Below, in pieces: positions 1 to 6,127 of a stretch of 13,382 nt of DNA (positions are counted from its first letter, which is position 1; every line of letters starts with the position of its first letter). The notes under the pieces are model-generated. The model was not told the DNA's origin. It saw nothing but the letters and a program-made list of their open reading frames with translations, and ran no database searches. The position numbers and the translations under genes are program-made. The stretch spans positions 1 through 13,382 of the forward strand of contig CANQMC010000028.1 of assembly GCA_947624855.1 (NCBI GenBank), given 5' to 3'. This stretch comes from an uncultured Bacilli bacterium (GTDB lineage Bacteria; Bacillota_I; Bacilli_A; RF39; UBA660).

Positions 1-47
1 GCAATTACTTTTCTTTGTTCTAATGTTAAATGTTTCCAGTTTTTCAT
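1..47 (-). CDS. IS30-family transposase, N-terminal fragment cut by window edge
   Basis: Reading the minus strand from an ATG at 47-45 gives 15 residues, MKNWKHLTLEQRKVI, before the window ends. The K/HLTxEqR pattern is the start of the N-terminal helix-turn-helix of IS30-type DDE transposases. A strong AGGAGG (minus strand, 60-55) lies 7 nt before the ATG, and a TATAAT-like -10 is at 90-85 with no good -35. Only the start is visible, so I cannot say whether the gene is intact. The outer end of the element should lie in roughly the next 100 bp to the right, but without the other end I cannot define the inverted repeat. Fifteen residues are little evidence, though the match in type and position is good. 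Confidence 0.68.
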   Translation of the reverse strand, partial: MKNWKHLTLEQRKVI

Positions 48-462
48 TTCAATTCCTCCTTCTTGGCAAAGAAACATTTAACTTATTATACTCTAATCAG
101 ACTTATTTCAGCTTTTTTATTAAAAACGGAATTTCAAATGAAAATTAACAATATTTTGTAAAGTGTTTAAATAAATATCGATTTTTAATAAAATATTTGA
201 TAAAATAAATATGGGTTAATCTAAAAAATGAACGTTTTGTCTCCGTATAACTTTAACAACGGCAATGCTAACGTGTTCAACGTGAATTCGAGTGGCAACC
301 TCAACAACAACAACGTGGACAACACTAATGGTGTGCGCCCAATATCCTTTTACAACTCATATATTTGGCTAAGGCTTAGTATAGTAGAATTAGGATACAA
401 GATTAATCCTTAGGTAACTAAAATAATTGATGTTGATGTTTTAAGTCTTGTATTTGAAACTA
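48..462. other. Gene-poor stretch holding a DGR-like template repeat
   Basis: There is no convincing gene between the IS30 start codon and the ligD-like stop. Bases 48-237 are AT-rich and carry the IS30 leader and presumably the end of that element. Bases 238-340 are the compositionally distinct repeat described separately. Bases 341-462 show no gene, hairpin or similarity I can recognise. A 61-codon open frame from 228 to 413 runs through the repeat but lacks a Shine-Dalgarno site, and its last 23 codons resemble nothing here. TAAAAT at 201-206 could be a -10 for a transcript through the repeat, but its -35 is poor. Confidence 0.5.
238..340 (+). repeat. Candidate DGR template repeat (TR)
   Basis: This 103-bp segment is about 47% G+C (48 of 103) in an AT-rich setting and dominated by AAC/AAT codons when read in the frame starting TCT CCG at 240. 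It aligns to 7598-7703 on the opposite strand with one 3-nt indel (an extra GTC codon in the other copy) and 21 substitutions. Fourteen are at its 32 adenines and seven at its 71 other bases. From 238 to 307, eight of nine are at adenines (247, 249, 259, 264, 265, 279, 285, 307; the exception is G292). Similarity begins at TGTCTCCG and ends at GGTGTGCGCCC, an identical GC-rich 3' end like a DGR initiation-of-mutagenic-homology site. Six of the seven non-adenine changes cluster at 308-326, so this is probably not the exact current template. No reverse transcriptase or Avd is nearby. Alternatives are a decayed variable-gene fragment or a silent recombination cassette. Confidence 0.72.
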
Positions 463-1824
463 TTACAACATTTTTTTTATGGTTATTTCATTAGGTTTTA
501 TATAATTTAATTTATTCCAAGATATAGGCATAGAAATACTTGGTTTATTTTTTAATCTTAAAGAATAAGCTGCTACACTGGTGGCTCCTTTAGTATTTCT
601 TTCCCAATCAATAAATATTTTATTTTTACGGGCTTCTAATCTGATATTACTTGTATATTTATCGGGATAACGTGCTTCCATTAATTTAGCTATATTTTGA
701 GCTATTTTACGAAATTCTTTCCATGTCATTTTTTTAGTAATTGGAACCATAACATGATAACCTTTTCCTCCACTTGTTTTAAGATACGATTTTAAATTAA
801 ATTCTTTTAAAATATTTTTTAAATCTTTTACCCCTTCTTTTACTTTATTTATACTTAAACCTTCATCAGGATCTAAATCAAAAACCATTAAATCAGGATG
901 ATTTAAATCGGTTATTTTGCTACCCCATACATGAAATTCATAGCTATTCATTTGAACTTCATATATAAGACCTTGTTCATCTTTAATATAGTAATAATCT
1001 TCTCTTTTACCTTCTTTATTAGGGATAGTTACTTTTCCTAAATAAGGATTATTTTCAAAATGTTTTTTAAAGAATTTTTCACCTTGATAACCATCTGGAC
1101 ATCTAATGGTACTTAATAAACGATTTTCAATAAATGGTAACATTCGTTTTGCTATTTTATGATAATAAAGAGCAATATCCAATTTGGTTATTTTAGGATT
1201 TTTAAATATTACTTTTTGGGGATTAGTAATAGTTACACCACAGATAATATTATTTTTAAGGCTAGTTTTAGCTTTAGGTTTTTTGTTATTTGCTATTTCT
1301 TCCATAGTACGATTAGTTTTAATGCTTCTTTTATAATTATTTATATTAGTATAATTTAAATATTCATCATTTTCTTTAATTAACAGCCAATTATCTTTTT
1401 CTATTTTAACTAATGTCCAACTTCCTTTTAATCTTTGGCCTTTTAATGTAAATTTAATTGGTCCTTTTTTAAAATCAATTTGAGAATCTTTTAATGGTTC
1501 CCAATAACCATAGTCAAAAAGCATAACTGTTCCTCCACCATATTCACCTTTGGGAATTGTTCCTTCAAAGTTTCGATAGGCTAATGGATGATCTTCAACC
1601 ATGATAGCTAAACGTTTATCTTTTGGATTATATGATGGACCTTTAGGAACAGCAAAACTTTTTAAAACCCCATCATATTCTAATCTTAAATCATAATGAT
1701 CACGTCTTGCTAAATGATGTTGAACAACAAATCTTAATTTTTTAGAAGATGATCTTTTTTGACCTTTAGGTTCTTTAGTTTTTTTAAAATTTCTTTTTGC
1801 ATTATATTTATTTAAATTATTCAT
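463..1824 (-). CDS. ligD: LigD-like 3'-phosphoesterase-polymerase protein lacking the ligase domain
   Basis: The 453-aa product has two LigD modules. The phosphoesterase (about residues 30-160) shows QHHLARRDHYDLRLE with candidate metal ligands H37, H43 and D45, then VEDHP (H79) and GEYGGG (93-98). The polymerase/primase domain (about 195-453) shows FDLDPD (D316, D318), TSGGKGYHV (350-358) and IDWERN (D406). In the family these trim 3' ends and add nucleotides or ribonucleotides during Ku-dependent end joining. The ATP-dependent ligase domain of full LigD is absent, and both ends look natural: the ATG follows GAGGT by 6 nt and the frame ends in TAA. Sealing must be done by a ligase encoded elsewhere; no Ku gene is in the window. 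It runs toward the TR-like repeat and follows tRNA-His on the same strand, separated by a terminator. Domain identity is secure; the in vivo role is inferred. Confidence 0.9.
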   Translation of the reverse strand: MNNLNKYNAKRNFKKTKEPKGQKRSSSKKLRFVVQHHLARRDHYDLRLEYDGVLKSFAVPKGPSYNPKDKRLAIMVEDHPLAYRNFEGTIPKGEYGGGTVMLFDYGYWEPLKDSQIDFKKGPIKFTLKGQRLKGSWTLVKIEKDNWLLIKENDEYLNYTNINNYKRSIKTNRTMEEIANNKKPKAKTSLKNNIICGVTITNPQKVIFKNPKITKLDIALYYHKIAKRMLPFIENRLLSTIRCPDGYQGEKFFKKHFENNPYLGKVTIPNKEGKREDYYYIKDEQGLIYEVQMNSYEFHVWGSKITDLNHPDLMVFDLDPDEGLSINKVKEGVKDLKNILKEFNLKSYLKTSGGKGYHVMVPITKKMTWKEFRKIAQNIAKLMEARYPDKYTSNIRLEARKNKIFIDWERNTKGATSVAAYSLRLKNKPSISMPISWNKLNYIKPNEITIKKML

Positions 1825-1871
1825 AAATTACCTCAATAATAGTTTGGTAATTAATTTTAAAGTTATACAAT

Positions 1872-1904
1872 TTAAAATAATAAAAACTCACTAAGAGCGA
1901 GTTT
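1872..1904 (-). terminator. Rho-independent terminator after tRNA-His
   Basis: On the minus strand the stem AAACTC/GAGTTT (1904-1899 with 1889-1884) closes a 9-nt loop and runs into a T-rich tract (TTTTATTATTTT). It sits 12 nt past the CCA end of the tRNA, so it probably ends that transcript before the ligD-like gene. Confidence 0.68.
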
Positions 1905-1915
1905 AAAAATCTTAA

Positions 1916-1992
1916 TGGGGCGAGATATGGGAGTCGAACCCATGCATAACAGAGCCACAATCTGCCGTGTTAACCACTTCACCAATCCCGCC
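1916..1992 (-). tRNA. tRNA-His (anticodon GTG)
   Basis: The minus strand folds into a full cloverleaf. The acceptor stem GCGGGAT pairs with ATCTCGC (one G-U). The D arm is GTG/CAC. The anticodon stem GCAGA/TCTGT encloses loop TTGTGGC with anticodon GTG. The T arm is ATGGG-TTCGACT-CCCAT. It has the tRNA-His hallmarks: an encoded extra G at -1 (position 1992) opposite C73 (1919). The CCA tail is encoded (1918-1916). It lies between its own promoter and terminator and appears to be a single-gene transcript. Confidence 0.96.
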
Positions 1993-2003
1993 ATAGCAAT
2001 AAT

Positions 2004-2032
2004 AGAATATCAGATATTTTAAAAAAAATCAA
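2004..2032 (-). promoter_or_regulatory. Sigma-70-type promoter of tRNA-His
   Basis: On the minus strand TTGATT (2032-2027) and TATTCT (2009-2004) are separated by exactly 17 bp. The -10 lies 11 bp before the tRNA 5' end, leaving a very short leader as expected for a tRNA. Confidence 0.65.
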
Positions 2033-2072
2033 GACTTTTATGTATTATATAATTTATTTTTACGACAAATTT

Positions 2073-2081
2073 TGTTATAAT
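2073..2081 (+). promoter_or_regulatory. Extended -10 promoter of the nuclease-helicase gene
   Basis: TGTTATAAT matches the extended -10 (TGn plus TATAAT at 2076-2081). There is no good -35, which extended -10 promoters tolerate. Transcription would begin near 2088, just before the leader hairpin. Confidence 0.5.
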
Positions 2082-2090
2082 TATTTAAAG

Positions 2091-2127
2091 GGCTAGTAAA
2101 GACTTTGTTTTTTACTAGTCTTTTTTT
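2091..2127 (+). terminator. Leader terminator/attenuator upstream of the nuclease-helicase gene
   Basis: GGCTAGTAAA (2091-2100) pairs with TTTACTAGTC (2111-2120) over 10 bp with one G-T pair and a 10-nt loop. Seven Ts (2121-2127) follow, and then immediately the AAGGAG ribosome-binding site (2128-2133). No plus-strand gene lies upstream, so this terminator sits inside the leader of the gene it precedes. An overlapping alternative hairpin, AAAGACT (2098-2104) with AGTCTTT (2117-2123), would compete with it. This layout fits attenuation; the signal is unknown. Confidence 0.62.
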
Positions 2128-2141
2128 AAGGAGATATTTAA

Positions 2142-3998
2142 ATGGTATTATTTTCATGTTTAAAAAAAGATTTTATTAATTATATAGATAAAGGTATTAT
2201 TAGTAATAAAGTTTATGATGCTTATAAAAATACTTTTAATAAAAAAACTAAATTAAATCAAATAAAAGCTTGGGCTAATAGTTTACCTTTTATGAAAGAA
2301 ATATTAAAGGATTTACCTCAAGATGTAGGTATTACGATTGAATATAATATACCCCTTACAAGTAAAAGTATTGATTTAGTTATAAGTGGTTATAATGAAT
2401 TTAAAGAAAAAAATATTATTATCGTGGAATTAAAAGGTTGGGAATATACAAGATTAGTGCCAAATTTAGATGGTGTTGTTAAAACTAAAATAGGAAATAA
2501 AGAAAAAAATGTTTTACATCCGGCTTATCAAGTGTTAAGTTATCATGATTTACTTTCAAATTATAATATTAATATAGAAAAAGAAAAAATAAATATTACA
2601 TCTGTAGTTTATTTACATAATTATGAATTAGAATTAGATAATACTTTATATGATAAAAAATTTAGACCTTATTATAATAAAGTTTATATGTTTGGGAAAA
2701 ATGATGGTTTAGAATTTAAAAATTTAGTAAATTCAATAATTAAATATGGTGATAATTTAGATATTATAAATATGATTGATAAAAGTGAAATAAGACCTAC
2801 TAAGAAAATGTTAGATGTGCTTGATAAAATGTTAAATTCAAAAAAAGAATTTACTTTATTAGATGATCAAAAAATTATTATGGAAGAAATATTAAAAGAA
2901 GCTAAAAATTGTTATATTGAAAATGTTAAAAAAGTTATGATTATTAAAGGAGGACCTGGAACAGGAAAATCAGTATTAGCGATTAAAGCTTTAGGTGAAC
3001 TATTAAGTTTGGGTTTAATGGGTTCTTATGTATCTAAAAATATGGCTCCTAGAAAAGTTTATAAAGAAAAATTAGTTAATGGAGATAATGAAGTAAGTAT
3101 TAATGAATTATTTAAAAGTTCTGGACATTTTTTTCGAGATAAAGATAATAAATATGATTTTTTATTAGTTGATGAAGCCCATAGATTACAAGAAAAATCA
3201 GGATTACATAATAATATTGGAGAAAATCAAATAAAAGAAATTATTAATGCCGCTAGATTAAGTGTATTTTTTATTGATGAAAAACAAATTATTACTTTAA
3301 AAGATATTGGTAAAATTAATAATATTAAATATTTTGCTAAAAATAGAAATATTGAGATTAAAGAATTAGAATTAACTAGTCAATTTAGATGTAATGGAAG
3401 TAATAATTATTTAGATTTTTTAGATAATATTCTTTATAATAAAAAAAATAATATTAAATTTAATTTTGATTTTAAAGTTATTGATAGTCCTTTAGAATTA
3501 AAAGAATTAATTAATATTAAAAATATTAATAATAATGCTCGATTAGTTGCAGGTTTTTGTTGGCCTAGACAAAGTAAAACTGCTGATAATCAAGATTATC
3601 ATGATATTAAAATTGGTGATTTTTCAATGAGTTGGAATTTAAAACATGGTGAACAATTTGCGACAAGAATAAATGCAATAAATGAAGTTGGTTGTGTTTA
3701 TAATGTACAAGGTTTAGAATTTGATTATATTGGTGTTATTATTGGTCCAGATTTAAAATATGAAAATGGTAAAATAATTACAGATTATACTAAAAGAGCT
3801 AATACTGAAAAATCATTATATGGTTTACATGTTTTAATGAAAGAAAATAAAGAATATTATGAAATGTTAGCAGATACAATTATTAGAAATACTTATAGAG
3901 TTTTACTTACAAGAGGTATTAAAGGTTGCTATGTATATGCAGTTGATAAAAAATTACAAGAATATTTAAAAAAGATACAAGTTAAATTGCATCTTTAA
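2142..3998 (+). CDS. PD-(D/E)XK nuclease fused to DUF2075/Schlafen-type SF1 helicase, putative defence protein
   Basis: The 618-aa product has two parts. The N-terminal half carries a restriction-like nuclease core: IDLV (D78), VELKG (E96, K98) and AYQVLSY, the QxxxY motif (Q130, Y134) of RecB/Cas4-type nucleases. From about residue 240 it is a DUF2075 (Schlafen group 3) P-loop helicase: Walker A GGPGTGKS (270-277), Walker B LLVDEAH (341-347), FIDEKQ (378-382), SQFR (413-416), NVQGLEFD (521-528) and TYRVLLTRG (584-592), the last two like UvrD motifs V-VI. Such nuclease-helicase fusions are expected to act on nucleic acid in the cytoplasm and are common in accessory, defence-linked regions; a defence role here is inference. 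The ATG follows AAGGAG by 8 nt. It is a single gene, with a terminator-like leader upstream and a convergent gene 6 bp downstream. All key motifs are present, so it looks active. Confidence 0.85.
   Translation: MVLFSCLKKDFINYIDKGIISNKVYDAYKNTFNKKTKLNQIKAWANSLPFMKEILKDLPQDVGITIEYNIPLTSKSIDLVISGYNEFKEKNIIIVELKGWEYTRLVPNLDGVVKTKIGNKEKNVLHPAYQVLSYHDLLSNYNINIEKEKINITSVVYLHNYELELDNTLYDKKFRPYYNKVYMFGKNDGLEFKNLVNSIIKYGDNLDIINMIDKSEIRPTKKMLDVLDKMLNSKKEFTLLDDQKIIMEEILKEAKNCYIENVKKVMIIKGGPGTGKSVLAIKALGELLSLGLMGSYVSKNMAPRKVYKEKLVNGDNEVSINELFKSSGHFFRDKDNKYDFLLVDEAHRLQEKSGLHNNIGENQIKEIINAARLSVFFIDEKQIITLKDIGKINNIKYFAKNRNIEIKELELTSQFRCNGSNNYLDFLDNILYNKKNNIKFNFDFKVIDSPLELKELINIKNINNNARLVAGFCWPRQSKTADNQDYHDIKIGDFSMSWNLKHGEQFATRINAINEVGCVYNVQGLEFDYIGVIIGPDLKYENGKIITDYTKRANTEKSLYGLHVLMKENKEYYEMLADTIIRNTYRVLLTRGIKGCYVYAVDKKLQEYLKKIQVKLHL
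3965..3996 (-). terminator. Terminator of the GCTD-repeat surface protein gene
   Basis: On the minus strand AAAGATGCAA pairs with TTGTATCTTT (10 bp, one G-T pair; 3996-3987 with 3980-3971) around a 6-nt loop, with T continuing past the stem. It begins 8 nt past the stop of the 4005-4628 gene and lies inside the last codons of the convergent nuclease-helicase gene. The same stem could also slow plus-strand transcripts. Confidence 0.62.
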
Positions 3999-4004
3999 TA
4001 ATTA

Positions 4005-4628
4005 TTATCTTTTTTTATTACTTTTATATATTCCATAACCTAATGCTGCTCCTCCACCAATTAATAATAAACCACCAAGATTATTAAAGTCATTATTTTT
4101 ATTTTGATTTGTTGTTTTAGATTCATCATTGTTATTTTCTTCTACAGGTGAATATTTACAGCTTCCATCATCCTTTTCGGCTTTTTCATCATAATTATCA
4201 GCTTTTTCATCAGTACAACCTAAAATATAATAAATACAGCTATTATCGTCTTTTTCAGCTTTTTCGTCATAATTTTTAGCGGTTTTATCAGTACATCCTG
4301 TTATGTAGTAAACACAACTTCCATCGTCTTTTTCAGCATTTTTGTTATAATTTTTGGCTGTCTTATCTGTACATCCTTTTTTGTAGTAAACGCAACTTCC
4401 ATCATTTCGATTAGCTTCACTATCATAATTTTTAGCATTTTTATCGGTACATCCATAAATATATGATGGTGTACAAGTACAACTTGGGCTGTAGCTACCA
4501 TCATTACATATTTGTCTACCATCAGATGAACAACCAGCTACTCCTCCATGATGTGAACAACAACCCTGCTTTGCTTCAACATTTAAAAAAGGCAATAATA
4601 AAATAAGAAAAAATAATATTTTTTTCAA
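4005..4628 (-). CDS. Secreted, membrane-anchored protein with four GCTD...DDGSC repeats
   Basis: The 207-aa product starts with a signal peptide (hydrophobic 4-15, likely cleaved after VEA at 19). A Cys/His-rich segment follows (GCCSHHGGVAGC at 22-33, then CTC at 50-52), the pattern seen at the ends of many secreted nucleases and surface proteins. Next are four 26-residue repeats starting at about 59, 85, 111 and 137, each GCTDxxAxNYxxxAxxDD(G/N)SCxY; two Cys and many Asp/Asn per repeat suggest disulfide-bonded, possibly cation-binding units. A polar Asn/Lys linker and a C-terminal membrane helix (185-201) ending in KSNKKR would anchor it in the membrane. The start is a TTG at 4628-4626, 9 nt after GGAG; the in-frame ATG further up runs into a stop. 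The ligand is unknown. A shifted frame on the same strand (4301-4522) is a shadow of the repeats. Confidence 0.82.
   Translation of the reverse strand: MKKILFFLILLLPFLNVEAKQGCCSHHGGVAGCSSDGRQICNDGSYSPSCTCTPSYIYGCTDKNAKNYDSEANRNDGSCVYYKKGCTDKTAKNYNKNAEKDDGSCVYYITGCTDKTAKNYDEKAEKDDNSCIYYILGCTDEKADNYDEKAEKDDGSCKYSPVEENNNDESKTTNQNKNNDFNNLGGLLLIGGGAALGYGIYKSNKKR
4152..4454 (-). repeat. Four in-frame 78-bp tandem repeats
   Basis: This stretch encodes the four GCTD...DDGSC units of the surface protein, with a period of 26 codons. The middle copies are closest to each other (GCTDKTAKNY occurs twice) and the outer ones more diverged, as expected for unequal crossing-over. Copy number could vary between strains. 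Confidence 0.8.
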
Positions 4629-4700
4629 TTAACTCAACTCCATAAAAATATTTTAACATAAAATGCTATTATAAACTATATTTTATTTATCTAATATTTT

Positions 4701-5606
4701 TTAATTAGCATCAGTTAAATCGATACCTTCTTCTCTAATCATATCTTGGAATTCAATTTTAAATCTTTCTATTTCTTTTAATCTAGCATCATCATATATG
4801 TTTTTAGCATTACATATGGCTTTATAAAAATGTTTTAAAGTAACTGTTTTATTATTATCATATAGGGCATAAGTATAAGCATTAGAAACTATTGTTAAAC
4901 AAATATCAGGATAACGTGAAGCTATTTCATATACTCTTTTATATTCATCAGTCATTTCTACAATAAAAGTCATTATTTTTTCTTTAATAAAATCCGTATA
5001 TTCACATTTAACTCCTATTTGTTTTTCAATTTTTGGTAATGTTCCCATAAGAATTTGAACAGTAGTAGGTTTATCAGTTTCTTCTACTTCAATTTTGATA
5101 AAACGTCTTAAAAAAGCTCGATCACGAAGTATATAATGTTCATATTCTTCAGTTGTTGTTGCTCCAATCATTTTAATGGTGCCACGGTCTAAGCCTGCTT
5201 TTAACATGTTAGCAAAATCGATTCCACCACTTTTATCAACTAATAAATGAGTTTCATCAATAAAAATTATAACATTATCCTTAGTAGCTAATTCTTGGAC
5301 TATTAAATCTAATTTATTTTCGTTATCAGATGTTGTTCCAATTAAACTAGTAATATTTATCTTGATTATTCGATAATTTAATAAGGCATCGGGAACATAA
5401 CCTTTAATAATACGATAAGCTAAACCTTCAACAATGGCTGTTTTACCTATACCAGGTTTACCTACTAATAATGCACTTTTTTCGGGAGTTAAAAGAGTTA
5501 ATATCATTTGTTTTATTTCATCTTCCCGACCAATGGCTGGATCTGTTATGTATTCTTTATCAGTTAAATCATTGCCATATCTCTCTAACATACTTATTTC
5601 TTCCAA
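4701..5606 (-). CDS. Solo AAA+ ATPase resembling the ClpA/ClpB first nucleotide-binding domain
   Basis: The product of about 301 aa is essentially one ClpB-type D1 module. It opens with LERYGNDLT and DPAIGREDEI, the conserved start of D1. It has Walker A GKPGIGKT (49-56), Walker B VIIFIDE (112-118), sensor-1 GATTTEEY (148-155) and arginine-finger region RAFLRRF (163-169), then a small lid domain. The Clp N-domain, the coiled-coil M-domain and the second ATPase domain are absent, so it is not a complete disaggregase or ClpP-binding unfoldase; I see no ClpP-binding loop. It probably forms a ring ATPase with an unknown partner or client. I chose the TTG at 5606 because AGGTGAT, an excellent anti-SD match, lies 4 nt before it; a GTG at 5615 and an ATG at 5591 are alternatives. 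The domain is secure, the function open. Confidence 0.82.
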   Translation of the reverse strand: MEEISMLERYGNDLTDKEYITDPAIGREDEIKQMILTLLTPEKSALLVGKPGIGKTAIVEGLAYRIIKGYVPDALLNYRIIKINITSLIGTTSDNENKLDLIVQELATKDNVIIFIDETHLLVDKSGGIDFANMLKAGLDRGTIKMIGATTTEEYEHYILRDRAFLRRFIKIEVEETDKPTTVQILMGTLPKIEKQIGVKCEYTDFIKEKIMTFIVEMTDEYKRVYEIASRYPDICLTIVSNAYTYALYDNNKTVTLKHFYKAICNAKNIYDDARLKEIERFKIEFQDMIREEGIDLTDAN

Positions 5607-5628
5607 TTTTATCACCTAACTCTTTTTT

Positions 5629-5637
5629 ATTATATCA
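5629..5637 (-). promoter_or_regulatory. Extended -10 promoter of the AAA+ gene
   Basis: TGATATAAT on the minus strand (5637-5629) is an extended -10. It lies past the terminator of the upstream superoxide reductase gene, suggesting separate transcription of the AAA+ gene. There is no good -35. Confidence 0.45.
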
Positions 5638-5675
5638 TTTATCTTAATAAAAAGAAATAAATTTAATTAATAAAA

Positions 5676-5703
5676 ATATTTAAAAAAGAGTTTAAAACTC
5701 TTT
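5676..5703 (-). terminator. Terminator overlapping the end of the superoxide reductase gene
   Basis: On the minus strand AAAGAG and CTCTTT (5703-5698 with 5690-5685) flank TTTTAAA and are followed by a T-rich tract. The gene's TAA stop (5694-5692) lies in the loop, so terminator and coding end are merged. Confidence 0.6.
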
Positions 5704-6063
5704 ACTCCATAAACTATGTAAATTACAAAAGGCTAAAGCTTCAATTATTTCTTCATCATCATCGATAATAAAAGTCGCAATAGGTTTCATATTTGGTTTT
5801 AAATCTTCTTTTTTAATTCCTTTATTAGTTTTTAAATAAATCCATTTAATATAATGATTTTCTTCCATTGGATGTTCTACTTCTCCAACTTTAACTGTTA
5901 CTTGATTATCTTTTAAAGAAATAACAGGTACATGTTTTTCTAATGATGCATCTTCTTTGTTAGCTTTAACTAATTCCATAGGAATACCACAACAAACAAT
6001 ATCATTGATAGTAGTGGTCTTAGTAATTAAATTTCCACAGTTTTTACATAATAAATATTCCAT
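5692..6063 (-). CDS. dfx: Superoxide reductase, desulfoferrodoxin type (2Fe)
   Basis: The 123-aa product has both iron centres of desulfoferrodoxin. The N-terminal desulforedoxin-like centre I has C6, C9 and the adjacent pair C24-C25. The catalytic centre II has H44 (EKHVP), H64 (EHPM), H70 (ENHYI), C113 and H116 (FCNLHSLW), with the family's E42-K43 pair beside the first His. Length is typical. The enzyme reduces superoxide to hydrogen peroxide without releasing oxygen, using electrons usually supplied by rubredoxin, and is a mark of anaerobes or microaerophiles. ATG follows GGAGGG by 5 nt. The gene has its own promoter (6083-6111) and terminator, so it is transcribed alone; no rubredoxin gene is adjacent. 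All ligands are present. Confidence 0.94.
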   Translation of the reverse strand: MEYLLCKNCGNLITKTTTINDIVCCGIPMELVKANKEDASLEKHVPVISLKDNQVTVKVGEVEHPMEENHYIKWIYLKTNKGIKKEDLKPNMKPIATFIIDDDEEIIEALAFCNLHSLWSKEF

Positions 6064-6082
6064 ATTGTCCCTCCTTAATATA

Positions 6083-6111
6083 ATTATAACTTAATATTTA
6101 AATAATTACAA
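6083..6111 (-). promoter_or_regulatory. Promoter of the superoxide reductase gene
   Basis: On the minus strand TTGTAA (6111-6106) and TATAAT (6088-6083) are exactly 17 bp apart, giving a start near 6076 and a leader of about a dozen bases before the ATG. Confidence 0.66.
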
Positions 6112-6127
6112 ACTAAAAGTTTTATAT

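Noticed and set aside
238..340. Silent cassette for ordinary gene conversion, as in pilin variation
   Set aside because: Possible, but it does not explain why differences concentrate on adenines of one copy or why AAC/AAT codons dominate it. Kept as the main alternative.
228..413. A 61-codon open frame through the template-like repeat, considered as a gene
   Set aside because: It has no Shine-Dalgarno site and no signal peptide. Its similarity to the surface protein is confined to the 103-bp repeat, and the 23 codons after it resemble nothing. The frame is open because the repeat derives from, or templates, coding sequence.
4152..4454. CRISPR-like array
   Set aside because: The 78-bp repeats are contiguous, in frame and protein-coding, with no unique spacers.
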